Shown here piece by piece: positions 14,061 through 23,078 of a stretch of DNA of 38,173 nucleotides. The stretch's first letter is position 1. Each line of letters begins with the position of its first letter. Made by a program: the position numbers and the translations under genes. The notes below the pieces were generated by a model. The model was given only the letters and a program-made list of their open reading frames with translations. It made no database searches and was not told the origin of the DNA. The stretch is from Bacteroidales bacterium (GTDB lineage Bacteria > Bacteroidota > Bacteroidia > Bacteroidales > FEN-979), in NCBI GenBank assembly GCA_003142515.1, contig PLMO01000154.1:1-38173 (forward strand), in the 5' to 3' direction.

Positions 14061-15935
14061 TTATTGAACGATCATTTTCTTTGTTATGGATTTATCACCC
14101 TGCTTTACCGTGTAGAAATAAATGCCGGAAGAAAGCTGGCTGGCATCAATAACAAACTCATTCACACCTGCGAGTACATTTGTTTTTTCCATGCTTATCA
14201 GGGTCTGGCCTGTCAGGTTTGTTACCTTCAGCGACAGATCACCGGGATATTGCATGTATATGTTAACTTTAGTCAATCCGATTGCTGGATTAGGATAATT
14301 CTGGCCGATTGAGAAGGTAGGTTTTTCGTGTGTGTCATTTACACCAATCATAACTGGTTTCTGCCATTTGATAAGAGTAAGGAAGTTATCACTCGGCGTT
14401 GATTGGCCAACCCAACCCGATTGTCCGGCACCTTGTACACCGCTTCCTGCATAGTCGTCTTTTTGAAAAAGAATATAAACATTATTCGGATCCGTAGTAC
14501 GTGATGCAGAAGGGTAGATACATTCTGAAAAATTGTACTGGATCCAGTCTCCTGTAATATCAACGATCGTATCGTTGCTCCATCTAACGGTATCTCCGGA
14601 GAGAGTCCCATCTCTACCAAAGATGTGACGTAAATTATTGCCGTTTGCATCGGCAAGCGTTGTAGCTCCTGCAAAGATTAGAAATATCTTGTCCCTGCTA
14701 TCAATTACGAGTTGAGAGAAACTTGTAAGTGATATGCCATTAAACATGGTCAAATTAGCAAGTGGAAAGTAAGCCGCATTGGTATCCTTCAAAAATCCAC
14801 CAATCTGGTGATTAGTTGCAAGTACATTCCAGTCAAGCGATTGATTCATCATTGGCATATGTTCGTTCCAGTATGCAATCCCATTTGCCGTTCGGTTGTA
14901 ATAAAAGGATCCTGACCCTGGTGCGCTGTCATATGCCAAGCCGAATACGACATGCGCAAATCCCTGATTATCAAGAGCAATTGCCGATGAACCATCGGGA
15001 CAGTTGAACCAGTTGGGAGAACTTCCACCAAGGTTATAAAGTGAATGCCAGATGATGGTTTTCGTCCAGGTGGTTCCGTTATCGGTCGATTTCATCAAAA
15101 ACTCATCTACTAAAGCGCTTCCAACGACAAAAGCAAGGGTATCGCCTTTTCCTGTAAATATGTAATCATCGCCTCCAATTGCAGAGTATTCGGCTGAAGT
15201 AATCCCTGGAAGTTGGATCCAGGGAGAGAATGTAACACCACCATCGATTGAACGGCAGTAAAGAAGTGCTCCATCCATTCCGTTGTATGTTGTTCCGCCA
15301 TTGCCTGTAGGCATTGTCAAGGCGATGATGTGAATGTTGGTATGGTTTGTTCCAGTTGTCACTACCCTTGGCCATAGTATACCAATGACACCAGTAGGAA
15401 CAGCATTTGGCAATATTTGCTGAGTCCATGAACCGGTTCCTTTAACCGAGCGGGTGTTCATGACAAGATTGCCCGCGGCCGCGTGAGCGATGACAAGTTC
15501 ACCTGTAGGGCCAAAGGGATGATAGGAAGGCCAGCCAACCCTGACGCTTTCAATCCTCGCGGTGGGCAATGGACCAAATGCGGTGCCGTCGAAATAGTTA
15601 TACCCTGTACCCCGGTCGGTATAGGAAGCATCCTGTTCTGACCATGTAGCCGCTGTTCCAAGTGTCAGGTCTGGATAAAGGTATAACCTGTCTTGCATGG
15701 AAGAGTTGGATTGTTGATCATACCTTGTTATTGAGGAGACTGGATCGTCATTAATACTTTTGCTTGATACATTGTTGTTCGGAGGGAGTTCACCAACAAC
15801 CGGAAGGTCGATTTTTATTGGGTTTGCAAGTGCAGGAACAAACCTTGTTGCATGTTTCTGCTTCAAACCTCCGTTTTGTCCAAACATACTCAAGGTTATA
15901 CCAAGAGCCAGGACCAAGAATAAGAATTTTTTCAT
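14061..15935 (-). CDS. Secreted Asp-box (BNR/sialidase-like) protein with T9SS sorting domain, copy 1
   Basis: 624 residues from the ATG at 15935 (MKKFLFLVLALGITLSMFGQ signal peptide), the start that aligns with both paralogues. The central region has two Asp-box motifs (SIDGGVTF at 229-236 and STDNGTTW at 283-290), which suggest a beta-propeller of the sialidase/BNR type; no catalytic sialidase signature is evident. The last 80 residues are a T9SS type A domain (FSIGQNYPNP, LSLKVTNLTGQ, SSGIYFYTVKQG, final KKMIVQ), so the protein should be secreted and surface-anchored or released. It is the most divergent of three tandem paralogues (for example NWFNCPDGSS where the others have SFYNACGGSQ). 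Function unknown; adhesin, binding protein or lost hydrolase are possible. Confidence 0.85.
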   Translation of the reverse strand: MKKFLFLVLALGITLSMFGQNGGLKQKHATRFVPALANPIKIDLPVVGELPPNNNVSSKSINDDPVSSITRYDQQSNSSMQDRLYLYPDLTLGTAATWSEQDASYTDRGTGYNYFDGTAFGPLPTARIESVRVGWPSYHPFGPTGELVIAHAAAGNLVMNTRSVKGTGSWTQQILPNAVPTGVIGILWPRVVTTGTNHTNIHIIALTMPTGNGGTTYNGMDGALLYCRSIDGGVTFSPWIQLPGITSAEYSAIGGDDYIFTGKGDTLAFVVGSALVDEFLMKSTDNGTTWTKTIIWHSLYNLGGSSPNWFNCPDGSSAIALDNQGFAHVVFGLAYDSAPGSGSFYYNRTANGIAYWNEHMPMMNQSLDWNVLATNHQIGGFLKDTNAAYFPLANLTMFNGISLTSFSQLVIDSRDKIFLIFAGATTLADANGNNLRHIFGRDGTLSGDTVRWSNDTIVDITGDWIQYNFSECIYPSASRTTDPNNVYILFQKDDYAGSGVQGAGQSGWVGQSTPSDNFLTLIKWQKPVMIGVNDTHEKPTFSIGQNYPNPAIGLTKVNIYMQYPGDLSLKVTNLTGQTLISMEKTNVLAGVNEFVIDASQLSSGIYFYTVKQGDKSITKKMIVQ

Positions 15936-15980
15936 ACTAATTTGGGGATTTGGGTTTAACACATTTTATGTTTAATAGTA

Positions 15981-15988
15981 CAAAAATA
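15981..15988 (-). promoter_or_regulatory. -7 promoter element of Asp-box/T9SS unit 1
   Basis: TATTTTTG on the minus strand, 46 nt upstream of the ATG. The two sister genes have TATATTTG at 46 and 45 nt, so spacing is conserved across the triplication. Confidence 0.6.
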
Positions 15989-16064
15989 AGAAAAAAAACA
16001 AAACAGAGAAAATCAAGAAGACGATTTAAAATTGGTTTATTAATACTTTTATCCCTTAGTGATA

Positions 16065-16146
16065 CTTTGTGTTTACTTTGGGTGCCTTTGTGGTTAAATG
16101 TTTTTACCACAAAGGCGACGAAGGGCTGCACAAAGTAACACAAAGG
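16065..16146. repeat. Imperfect inverted repeat of the CTTTGTGTTACTTTGTGG type
   Basis: Left arm 16065-16095 (contains CTTTGTGTTTACTTTG and CCTTTGTGGTT) and right arm 16106-16146 (contains ACCACAAAGG and CACAAAGTAACACAAAGG) can form a long hairpin over a 10-nt loop. A related single arm lies before the terminator of unit 1 (about 13984-14003), and a version interrupted by about 30 bp lies before that of unit 3 (about 18205-18265). It occupies the 264-bp gap between units 1 and 2. Confidence 0.7.
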
Positions 16147-16150
16147 ATTC

Positions 16151-16180
16151 AAAAAAAAAGCCCCGGCGAACGAGGGCTTT
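16151..16180 (-). terminator. Rho-independent terminator of Asp-box/T9SS unit 2
   Basis: Same element as in units 1 and 3, but one base change (CGAACG for CGAACC on the plus strand) creates a mismatch near the TTCG loop. The T run on the minus strand is intact, and it lies 19 nt after the stop. Confidence 0.88.
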
Positions 16181-16199
16181 TCTTCAATTCAGGAAATGA

Positions 16200-18065
16200 T
16201 TACTGAACGATCATTTTCTTAGTAATGGATTGATCACCTTGCTTTACCGTATAGAAATAGATTCCGGAAGAAAGCTGGCTGGCGTCAATAACAAACTCAT
16301 TCACACCTGCATGTACATTTGTTTTTTCCATACCCATCAGGGTCTGCCCAGTCAGGTTGGTTATCTTTAGTGATAAGTCGCCGCCATTCTGCAGGTAAAC
16401 ATTTATCTTGGTCAGGCCATTGACCGGGTTCGGGAAGTTCTGCCCGATCGAGAAGGTTGGTTTTTCGTGTTTATCATTTACACCAATCATTACCGGTTTC
16501 AACCATTTGAGAAGTACCATGGAGTTATCCGTCGGTGATGTTTGGCCTGGGGTGAGATTTGTCACAAATTCTCCTGCTAAGTCGTCTTTCTGGAAAAGAA
16601 TATATACATAATTCTGTTCCGTGGTCGGTGAAGCTGAAGGAAAAACACATTCTGAAAAATTGTACTGGATCCAGTCTCCTGTAATATCTACAAGCGTATC
16701 GTTGCTCCATTTTACGGTATCGCCTGAAAGCGTACCATCTCTTCCGAAGATGTGATGAAAATTATTACCATTGGCATCTGCAAGTGTTGTGCCTGCATCA
16801 TAGATAAGAAATATCTTATCCCTGTTATCGATCACAAGTTGAGGATGCTGTGTCAAAGGACCATTTGTTATTGTAAGATTGGCAAGTGGCCAATGTAACA
16901 CATTGGTATCTTTCAACCAGCCAATCCATTGATGATTAGCAAAAAGAATATTCGGATCAAGGCCCTGGTCGAGTTGCGGCATGTGTTCATTCCAGTAAAT
17001 AATCCCGTAGGCAAGACGGTTATAATAATGGTTAGAAACATTGGAAGCGCTGTCCTGGGAAAAAGAACAGGCAACATGTGCAAATCCCTGGTTATCGAGC
17101 ACCACGGTCTGAGAACCACCACAGGCATTATAGAAGCTTGGGGAAGTTCCACCCAAGTCATAAAGGGAATGCCAGATTACAGTTTTCGTCCAGGTTGTTC
17201 CATTGTCGGTCGATTTCATCAGTGCCAGATCTGTTAAATCACCACCGAAGGTGAAGGCAAGCGTATCACCCCTGGGTTCAGCAAATGAATAAGAATCACC
17301 GCCAAACATGGTATAGTCGGCGGATGTGGTTCCCGGAAGTTGCGTCCAGGGAGAGAATGTAACACCACCATCGAGTGAACGGCAATACAGCAGGGCTCCA
17401 TCAATTCCATTATAAATGACACCACCATTTGCAACGGGATAGGTCAACACGAAAATATGGATGTTTGTACGATTCGTTCCATTGGTCATCGCCCTGGGCC
17501 ACCACAATACCGGGACACCGGGAGGAACCACATTGGGTAATATCTGCTGAGTCCATGCTCCGGTCCCTTTGGCTGGGCGTGTATTTAACACCAGATTGCC
17601 GGCAACCTCGTGTGTGACGATCAGTTCACCATTTGCACCAAATGGAAGATAACTGGGCCATCCTACCCTGATGGTTTCAACCCTTGCGGTAGGCAGTGGA
17701 CCAAATGCGGTGCCATCGAAATAGTTATAACCTGTACCTCGGTCGGTCCAGCCGGCATCCTGTTGTGACCATATAGCAGCCGTTCCTACAGTTAAGTCGG
17801 GATAGAGGAATACTCTTCTTTCACAGGCCGAATTTGTCTGAAGGTCATACCTTGTTATAGATGACACAGGATCATCATTAATACTTTTTTTATTTGATAC
17901 ATTGTTGTTTGGGGGCAGTTCACCAACAACTTGAGGAAGATCAATGTTTGAAACACTCTTTGCAGGTGCAATGTGATTTACCTGCTTCAGCATTGAGCTT
18001 TTGAACTGAGCTGAAGAGCTTAGGGTCATTCCCATAGCTAAGGCCAAAAATAGAAATCTTTTCAT
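16200..18065 (-). CDS. Secreted Asp-box (BNR/sialidase-like) protein with T9SS sorting domain, copy 2
   Basis: 621 residues from the ATG at 18065 (MKRFLFLALAMGMTLSSSAQ), chosen because it aligns with copies 1 and 3 and sits 46 nt from the -7 box; the frame stays open for about 190 nt further upstream without a signal peptide. Same architecture: Asp boxes SLDGGVTF and STDNGTTW in a predicted propeller, a GRDGTLSGDTVKWSND segment shared by all copies, and a T9SS type A domain ending KKMIVQ. Closer to copy 3 than to copy 1 (shared YTMFGGDSYSFAEPRGDTLA and FYNACGGSQ). Probably exported to the cell surface; no enzyme activity can be assigned. Confidence 0.85.
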   Translation of the reverse strand: MKRFLFLALAMGMTLSSSAQFKSSMLKQVNHIAPAKSVSNIDLPQVVGELPPNNNVSNKKSINDDPVSSITRYDLQTNSACERRVFLYPDLTVGTAAIWSQQDAGWTDRGTGYNYFDGTAFGPLPTARVETIRVGWPSYLPFGANGELIVTHEVAGNLVLNTRPAKGTGAWTQQILPNVVPPGVPVLWWPRAMTNGTNRTNIHIFVLTYPVANGGVIYNGIDGALLYCRSLDGGVTFSPWTQLPGTTSADYTMFGGDSYSFAEPRGDTLAFTFGGDLTDLALMKSTDNGTTWTKTVIWHSLYDLGGTSPSFYNACGGSQTVVLDNQGFAHVACSFSQDSASNVSNHYYNRLAYGIIYWNEHMPQLDQGLDPNILFANHQWIGWLKDTNVLHWPLANLTITNGPLTQHPQLVIDNRDKIFLIYDAGTTLADANGNNFHHIFGRDGTLSGDTVKWSNDTLVDITGDWIQYNFSECVFPSASPTTEQNYVYILFQKDDLAGEFVTNLTPGQTSPTDNSMVLLKWLKPVMIGVNDKHEKPTFSIGQNFPNPVNGLTKINVYLQNGGDLSLKITNLTGQTLMGMEKTNVHAGVNEFVIDASQLSSGIYFYTVKQGDQSITKKMIVQ

Positions 18066-18110
18066 ACGCATTTTTGAATTTGGGTTAAATACATTTTTTG
18101 TTTGATCAAA

Positions 18111-18118
18111 CAAATATA
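18111..18118 (-). promoter_or_regulatory. -7 promoter element of Asp-box/T9SS unit 2
   Basis: TATATTTG on the minus strand, an exact TAnnTTTG match, 46 nt before the ATG. No good TTTG is seen at -33. Confidence 0.6.
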
Positions 18119-18270
18119 AGTCAATAAACAAGACAGAAAAAAAATTCCTTTGTTCATTCTTTCTTGACTGAGTACCCGAAAGTAGGTTTAAAGCTATTTT
18201 GTTACACCACAAAGTCGAACAATGCCTACCGGCAGCAAGAATAGCAGTAAGTGACAAATAGGATTATTCT

Positions 18271-18300
18271 AAAAAAAAAGCCCCGGCGAACCAGGGCTTT
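18271..18300 (-). terminator. Rho-independent terminator of Asp-box/T9SS unit 3
   Basis: Minus-strand stem AAAGCCCTGG / CCGGGGCTTT with a TTCG loop and T run, identical to the unit 1 terminator and 19 nt after the stop. Confidence 0.92.
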
Positions 18301-18319
18301 TCTTCAATTCAGGAAATGA

Positions 18320-20185
18320 TTACTGAACGATCATTTTCTTAGTAATGGACTGATCACCCTGCTTTACCGTGTAGAAATAGACACCGGAAGAAAGCTGGCT
18401 GGCGTCAATAACGAACTCATTCACACCTGCATGTACATTTGTTTTTTCCATGCTCATCAGGGTCTGGCCGGTCAGGTTGGTTACCTTGAGCGACAGGTCG
18501 CCGCCATTCTGCATGTAAACATTTACCTTGGTCAGGCCATTGACCGGGTTCGGGAAGTTCTGCCCGATCGAGAAGGTCGGTTTTTCGTGTTTATCATTTA
18601 CACCAACCATTACCGGTTTCAACCATTTGAGAAGCACCATTGAGTTATCCGTCGGTGATGTTTGGCCTGGAATGAGATTTGTCACAAATTCTCCTGCCAG
18701 GTCGTCTTTCTGGAAAAGAATATAAACATAATTCGGTTCCGTAGTCGGTGAAGCAGAAGGATATACACATTCTGAAAAATTGTACTGGATCCAGTCTCCT
18801 GTAATATCAACAAGCGTATCGTTGCTCCATTTTACAGTATCGCCGGAAAGCGTACCATCCCTGCCGAAAATGTGATGAAAATTATCACCATTGGCATCTA
18901 CAAGCGTTGTAGCACCGTCATAGATAAGAAATATCTTATCCCTGCCATCGATCACAAGGTTAGGATGCCATGTTAAAGAACCACCTGTAATTGTAAGATT
19001 GGCAAGTGGAAAATTTACCGCATTCGTATCCTTCAACCAGCCAATCCACTGATGATTTGGGAACAGAATATTCGGATCAAGGCCCTGGTCGAGTTGCGAC
19101 ATGTGTTCATTCCAGTAGATAATCCCGAAGGCAGTACGGTTATAATAATGGTTAGAGGCATTGTAAGCGCTGTCCTGGTTAAAACCACAGGCAACATGTG
19201 CAAATCCCTGGTTATCGAGCACACAGGTTTGAGAACCACCACAGGCATTATAGAAGCTTGGGGAAGTTCCACCCAGGTTATAAAGGGAATGCCAGATTAC
19301 GGTTTTCGTCCAGGTTGTTCCATTGTCGGTCGATTTCATTAGAACCAGATCCGTTATATCACCTCCGAAGGTAAAGGCAAGCGTATCACCCCTGGGTTCA
19401 GCAAATGAATAAGAATCACCGCCAAACATGGTATAGTCGGTGGATGTGGTTCCCGGAATTTGCGTCCAGGGAGAGAATGTTACACCACCATCCAGTGAAC
19501 GGCAATACATCAGGGCACCGTCAATTCCATTAAAAACGATACCTCCATTTGCAACCGGTTCGGTCAATGCGATAATGTGGATGTTGGTACGATTCGTTCC
19601 ATTGGTCATCGCCCTGGGCCACAACATCACGGGAACGCCGGAAGGAAGTGCATTGGGTAATATCTGTTGAGTCCATGTTCCGGTCCCTTTGTTTGGGCGT
19701 GTATTTAATACCAGATTACCGGCAGCTTCGTGAGAAACGACCAGTTCACCATTTGCACCAAATGGAAGATAACAGGGCCAGCCTGTTCTGATGGTTTCAA
19801 CCCTTGCGGTTGGCAATGGACCAAAGGCAGTGCCATCAAAATAGTTATAACCTGTACCGCGGTCGGTCCAGGCAGCATCCTGTTGTGACCATGTCATACC
19901 TGTTCCCACAGTTAAGTCCGGATAGAGGAATACTCTTCTGTCAACGGCGTCATTTGTCTGAACGTCATACCTTGATATAGATGACACAGGATCGTCAGTA
20001 ATACTTTTTGGATTTGATACATTGTTGTTTTGGGGGAGTTCACCAACAATAACCGGAAGGTCGATGTTGGAAACACTCAGTGCTGGTGCAATGTGATTTG
20101 CCTGCTTCAGCATCGAGCTTTTGTACTGTGCTGATAAGCTCAAGGTCAGTCCCAGAGCTAAAGCCAAAAATAGAAATTTTTTCAT
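18320..20185 (-). CDS. Secreted Asp-box (BNR/sialidase-like) protein with T9SS sorting domain, copy 3
   Basis: 621 residues from the ATG at 20185 (MKKFLFLALALGLTLSLSAQ signal peptide). It carries the same Asp boxes (SLDGGVTF, STDNGTTW) and the same T9SS type A domain (FSIGQNFPNPVNGLTKVNVY ... KKMIVQ) as copy 2, with which it shares most of its length. First transcribed copy of the tandem set, but each copy has its own promoter and terminator, so the three are independent units rather than an operon. The differences are scattered substitutions, consistent with an older duplication and possible gene conversion. Surface role unknown. Confidence 0.85.
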   Translation of the reverse strand: MKKFLFLALALGLTLSLSAQYKSSMLKQANHIAPALSVSNIDLPVIVGELPQNNNVSNPKSITDDPVSSISRYDVQTNDAVDRRVFLYPDLTVGTGMTWSQQDAAWTDRGTGYNYFDGTAFGPLPTARVETIRTGWPCYLPFGANGELVVSHEAAGNLVLNTRPNKGTGTWTQQILPNALPSGVPVMLWPRAMTNGTNRTNIHIIALTEPVANGGIVFNGIDGALMYCRSLDGGVTFSPWTQIPGTTSTDYTMFGGDSYSFAEPRGDTLAFTFGGDITDLVLMKSTDNGTTWTKTVIWHSLYNLGGTSPSFYNACGGSQTCVLDNQGFAHVACGFNQDSAYNASNHYYNRTAFGIIYWNEHMSQLDQGLDPNILFPNHQWIGWLKDTNAVNFPLANLTITGGSLTWHPNLVIDGRDKIFLIYDGATTLVDANGDNFHHIFGRDGTLSGDTVKWSNDTLVDITGDWIQYNFSECVYPSASPTTEPNYVYILFQKDDLAGEFVTNLIPGQTSPTDNSMVLLKWLKPVMVGVNDKHEKPTFSIGQNFPNPVNGLTKVNVYMQNGGDLSLKVTNLTGQTLMSMEKTNVHAGVNEFVIDASQLSSGVYFYTVKQGDQSITKKMIVQ

Positions 20186-20229
20186 ACCTGTTTGGGGATT
20201 TGGGTTAAACACATTTTTGTTTGATGGGT

Positions 20230-20237
20230 CAAATATA
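20230..20237 (-). promoter_or_regulatory. -7 promoter element of Asp-box/T9SS unit 3
   Basis: TATATTTG on the minus strand, exact TAnnTTTG match, 45 nt before the ATG, parallel to units 1 and 2. Confidence 0.6.
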
Positions 20238-20293
20238 ACAAATAAAACAAATCAGAAGAATAATTCAGTTAAAAAATTTGGTGTTTTTTTTCG

Positions 20294-21490
20294 TTATTTT
20301 CTTTTTTGCACTACTTTTTCCTTGGTATCCACCGGAATAATTGCTGAACGCTGTTCGAATTCATGGTCAGCGAATAATTTCCGGTAGGTGATGTGCCGCT
20401 TTGCAAAGACCGCCCCGATCGATTCATGGAGCGCCCGCATCTTCGGATTAAAATCGCCTACCCATGACAGTTCCAGTTCGGTGAACTGCGGCCTTTTTTT
20501 CATGATCTCATTCAGATGCCAGAAAATTCCAGATTCAAGCCCGTTACGCTGGTACCGGGGTTTTACGCCCATGATGACGACCCTGGCCCGTGTCATGGTT
20601 TTTCGGCTTTTCAGGTAGAGAAATTTCAACTGGTTCCACAGGTGCAGTTTGCCATTAATGTGTTTCAGGATCTGATTCACATCCGGGAACATGATCAGGA
20701 AGGCAGCAGGGTCTTCCTGGTGGTATACAAACCAGATCATTTCTTCCTCGAGGAAGGAACGCGATTTCTCCATGGTTTTCAGGAGCAGTTTTTCTTCCAT
20801 CGGAGTAAAATTCTCATGGAAGGCCCAAGCCGTGTCGTAGATATCCTTCAGGTCACGGATGAACTTTGCAGCATCTTTATAGGTAAAGTGTCGAAACTGG
20901 TATTCCGGCTTGTTCCTTACCCAATCGGCAATCTTCCGGAAACGCTCCGGGAAAGGCTTTGTAATGTCCAGATGGTTGGACACCTGTTCGAAATAAAATT
21001 TAAACCCATACGACTCAAACAGGTTGCGGTAATAAGGAGGATTGTAATTCATGCCTAAACCGGGTTGAATGAATCCCTCTATGAGCAAACCCCAGTTCAC
21101 ATCGTTTTCCCCGAAATTGATCGGTCCGTCCATGGCCTGCATGCCTTTATCTTTCAGCCAGTCGCGGCAAGTATCAAATAGGAGGAAGGCGGCTTCATGA
21201 TCGTCGATACATTCAAAAAAACCCATCCCTCCGGTGGGTTGCTGAAAAGTGAATGCCTTATTTTTATTAATGAAAGCAGCGACCCTACCTGTCAGATTCT
21301 CCCGTTCATCTTTCAATATCCATCGTGCAGCCTCACCATGGGTAAAAAAGCTGTTTTCCTTCGGATTAAAAATAGATTTGATTTCACGGTCGAGCGGACA
21401 AACCCAGACAGGATCATCCTTATAAATGATCTTCGGTACCTTTAAAAACTCCCGGATGGTTTTCTTGTCATTAACTTCGATGATTTGCAT
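20294..21490 (-). CDS. GNAT-like acyltransferase fold protein, uncharacterised
   Basis: 398 residues from the ATG at 21490 (MQIIEVNDKKTIREFLKVPK). Longer readings to 21661 translate the REP-like palindrome upstream and are rejected. The sequence resembles a family widespread in Bacteroidota that is usually labelled GNAT-like N-acetyltransferase: conserved GPINFGENDVNWGLLIEGF, GMNYNPPYY, and a C-terminal half with VIMGVKPRYQRNGLESGIFW (acetyl-CoA binding loop-like, RxxGxx with Asn) and ELSWVGDFNPKMRALHESIG. No substrate is known to me. It is transcribed divergently from the LptF/G gene; the REP element lies in its 5' leader. Confidence 0.75.
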   Translation of the reverse strand: MQIIEVNDKKTIREFLKVPKIIYKDDPVWVCPLDREIKSIFNPKENSFFTHGEAARWILKDERENLTGRVAAFINKNKAFTFQQPTGGMGFFECIDDHEAAFLLFDTCRDWLKDKGMQAMDGPINFGENDVNWGLLIEGFIQPGLGMNYNPPYYRNLFESYGFKFYFEQVSNHLDITKPFPERFRKIADWVRNKPEYQFRHFTYKDAAKFIRDLKDIYDTAWAFHENFTPMEEKLLLKTMEKSRSFLEEEMIWFVYHQEDPAAFLIMFPDVNQILKHINGKLHLWNQLKFLYLKSRKTMTRARVVIMGVKPRYQRNGLESGIFWHLNEIMKKRPQFTELELSWVGDFNPKMRALHESIGAVFAKRHITYRKLFADHEFEQRSAIIPVDTKEKVVQKRK

Positions 21491-21506
21491 GGAATGTTTA
21501 TTAGAT

Positions 21507-21562
21507 GTTCCTTTCGACAGGCTCAGGGAACAAGTCGGTGGTTGAGCTTGTCGAAACCACCG
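21507..21562. repeat. REP-like double palindrome
   Basis: Two adjacent hairpins: GTTCC...GGAAC (21507-21531) around CTTTCGACAGGCTCAG, and CGGTGGTT / AACCACCG (21536-21562) around GAGCTTGTCGA. Their loops are themselves near-complementary (CGACAGGCTCA against TGAGCTTGTCG). This GACAGGCTCAGGGAAC / TTGAGCTTGTCGAA pattern is a widespread bacterial REP-type repeat, normally mobilised by REP-associated (RAYT) transposases; none is in the window. Confidence 0.85.
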
Positions 21563-21571
21563 AATTCTCCA

Positions 21572-21579
21572 CAAAAATA
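21572..21579 (-). promoter_or_regulatory. Candidate -7 element for the GNAT-like gene
   Basis: TATTTTTG on the minus strand. If used, the transcript would carry the REP hairpins in a leader of about 75 nt. No TTTG at -33 was found. Confidence 0.35.
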
Positions 21580-21610
21580 CATTATTTCGAAGAGCGTTAA
21601 AAAGAATAGC

Positions 21611-21618
21611 TATTTTTG
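21611..21618 (+). promoter_or_regulatory. Candidate -7 element for the LptF/G gene
   Basis: TATTTTTG, an exact consensus match, 20 nt before the ATG; a weak TTTC lies 22 nt upstream. Confidence 0.45.
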
Positions 21619-21638
21619 TAACGGTCATCAGCAGATCC

Positions 21639-23078
21639 ATGAAAAAACTGTATTGGTTCATTCTTAAATCTTACCTCGGGCCGTTGGTGATGACCTTCTT
21701 CATTGCCCTCTTTATCCTGCTGATGCAGTTCCTTTGGAAATACATCGACGACCTTGTTGGGAAAGGCCTGGAGTGGTATGTTATTGCAAAACTGTTGTTT
21801 TTTGCTTCTTCCACTTTCGTGCCCTATGCCTTGCCGCTTGCGATCCTGCTATCGTCGCTGATGATGTTCGGGAACCTGGGGGAACATTATGAGCTCGTGG
21901 CCATGAAGTCGGCAGGGATATCCCTGAGCCGGATCATGAAACCGTTGATTGTTGTTTCGATCCTGATCAGTCTGTTGGGATTTTACTTTTCAAATGTCGT
22001 ATTGCCCACGGCCAACCTGAAATTCCTTTCCCTCTTATTTGATATCCGTGAAAAGAAACTTGCCTTCAACATTAAGGAAGGCGTATTTTATAATGGTATC
22101 GACGGATATGTGATCCGGGTCGGGAAAAAAGATCCGGATGGAAACACCATACGGGATGTCATGATCTATGACCATACAAAACACCAGGGTGATGTTTCGC
22201 TCACGGTTGCAAAGTGGGGAAAGATGGAACTGACGCCGGATAAACGATTCCTGATCTTCCGGTTATACAATGGCACGAATTACGAAGAGCGGATCGATCT
22301 CAGGAATTCGAACAGCACACATCCATTCCAATACACAAAGTTCAGTGAACAATATCAGCAATTCGACCTTTCCACTTTTCAGCTGACCCGTACGGATGAG
22401 AAGCTCTTTAAGAACAATTATGAGATGCTGAACACGGGCCAGTTGCGAAAATCCATTGATTCAATTCAGAAAGAGACCCTTAAAGAACAAATAAATTTCG
22501 GAAAACAATTCATCCACAATTATTATTTCCTTGCATCCACCGATACATCAAAAAAAACCGTTAAAAATGTTTTTGGCTACAAGCCGCCGAAAGACCTGTT
22601 TGCAGGTTTCACACCTGCCGACCGCAGCAGGATCATTGAGTCGGCCAAAAATGCTGCTTTTAGTGTCAGTGAAAACCTGAAAGCCAACTCGGAAACTTTT
22701 TACGGAAAAGAAAAAAACCTTCACCGGTACCAGGTAGCCTTTCACAAGAAATTCACTTTTTCAATTGCATGCTTCCTGCTCTTTTTTATCGGCGCTCCGC
22801 TTGGGGCTATCATCCGGAAAGGAGGACTTGGGCTTCCGGCAGTCATCTCGACCATTTTCTTTATTCTCTTCTGGATCCTTTCCATCACCGGTGAAAAATA
22901 TGCAATAGAAGGGGTTTTGCCGGCTTACCAGGGGATGTGGATCGCACCGATGGTTCTTTTGCCGATCGGGGTTTTTCTGACCTACAAGGCAACAATAGAC
23001 GCTTCGCTGCTCGATATGGATGTTTGGTTCAAGTTTTTTATGAATTTGAAGTCATTGGCAAAAAAGAAGCGTGTATGA
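21639..23078 (+). CDS. LptF/LptG family LPS-export permease
   Basis: 479 residues. The N-terminus MKKLYWFILKSYLGPLVMTF, three early membrane helices (about 11-33, 58-80, 100-120), a periplasmic beta-rich domain (about 120-370) and three C-terminal helices define the YjgP/YjgQ (LptF/LptG) family. These inner-membrane proteins, with the ATPase LptB, pull lipopolysaccharide out of the membrane for delivery to LptC/A/D. Motifs: SAGISLSRIMKPL (coupling helix), GVFYNGIDGYVIRVG, and FLLFFIGAPLGAIIRKGG in the C-terminal part. It cannot be assigned to LptF versus LptG from this alone. Its TGA overlaps the next ATG (ATGA), coupling it to a glycosyltransferase, which suits a surface-glycan context. Confidence 0.9.
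   Translation: MKKLYWFILKSYLGPLVMTFFIALFILLMQFLWKYIDDLVGKGLEWYVIAKLLFFASSTFVPYALPLAILLSSLMMFGNLGEHYELVAMKSAGISLSRIMKPLIVVSILISLLGFYFSNVVLPTANLKFLSLLFDIREKKLAFNIKEGVFYNGIDGYVIRVGKKDPDGNTIRDVMIYDHTKHQGDVSLTVAKWGKMELTPDKRFLIFRLYNGTNYEERIDLRNSNSTHPFQYTKFSEQYQQFDLSTFQLTRTDEKLFKNNYEMLNTGQLRKSIDSIQKETLKEQINFGKQFIHNYYFLASTDTSKKTVKNVFGYKPPKDLFAGFTPADRSRIIESAKNAAFSVSENLKANSETFYGKEKNLHRYQVAFHKKFTFSIACFLLFFIGAPLGAIIRKGGLGLPAVISTIFFILFWILSITGEKYAIEGVLPAYQGMWIAPMVLLPIGVFLTYKATIDASLLDMDVWFKFFMNLKSLAKKKRV

Noticed and set aside
18066-18257. N-terminal extension of Asp-box copy 2
   Set aside because: It has no counterpart in copies 1 and 3, runs across the -7 box, and would hide the signal peptide.
21491-21661. 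N-terminal extension of the GNAT-like protein
   Set aside because: It is the translation of the REP palindrome (FRQAQPP...LSLSKG type), a common annotation artefact.
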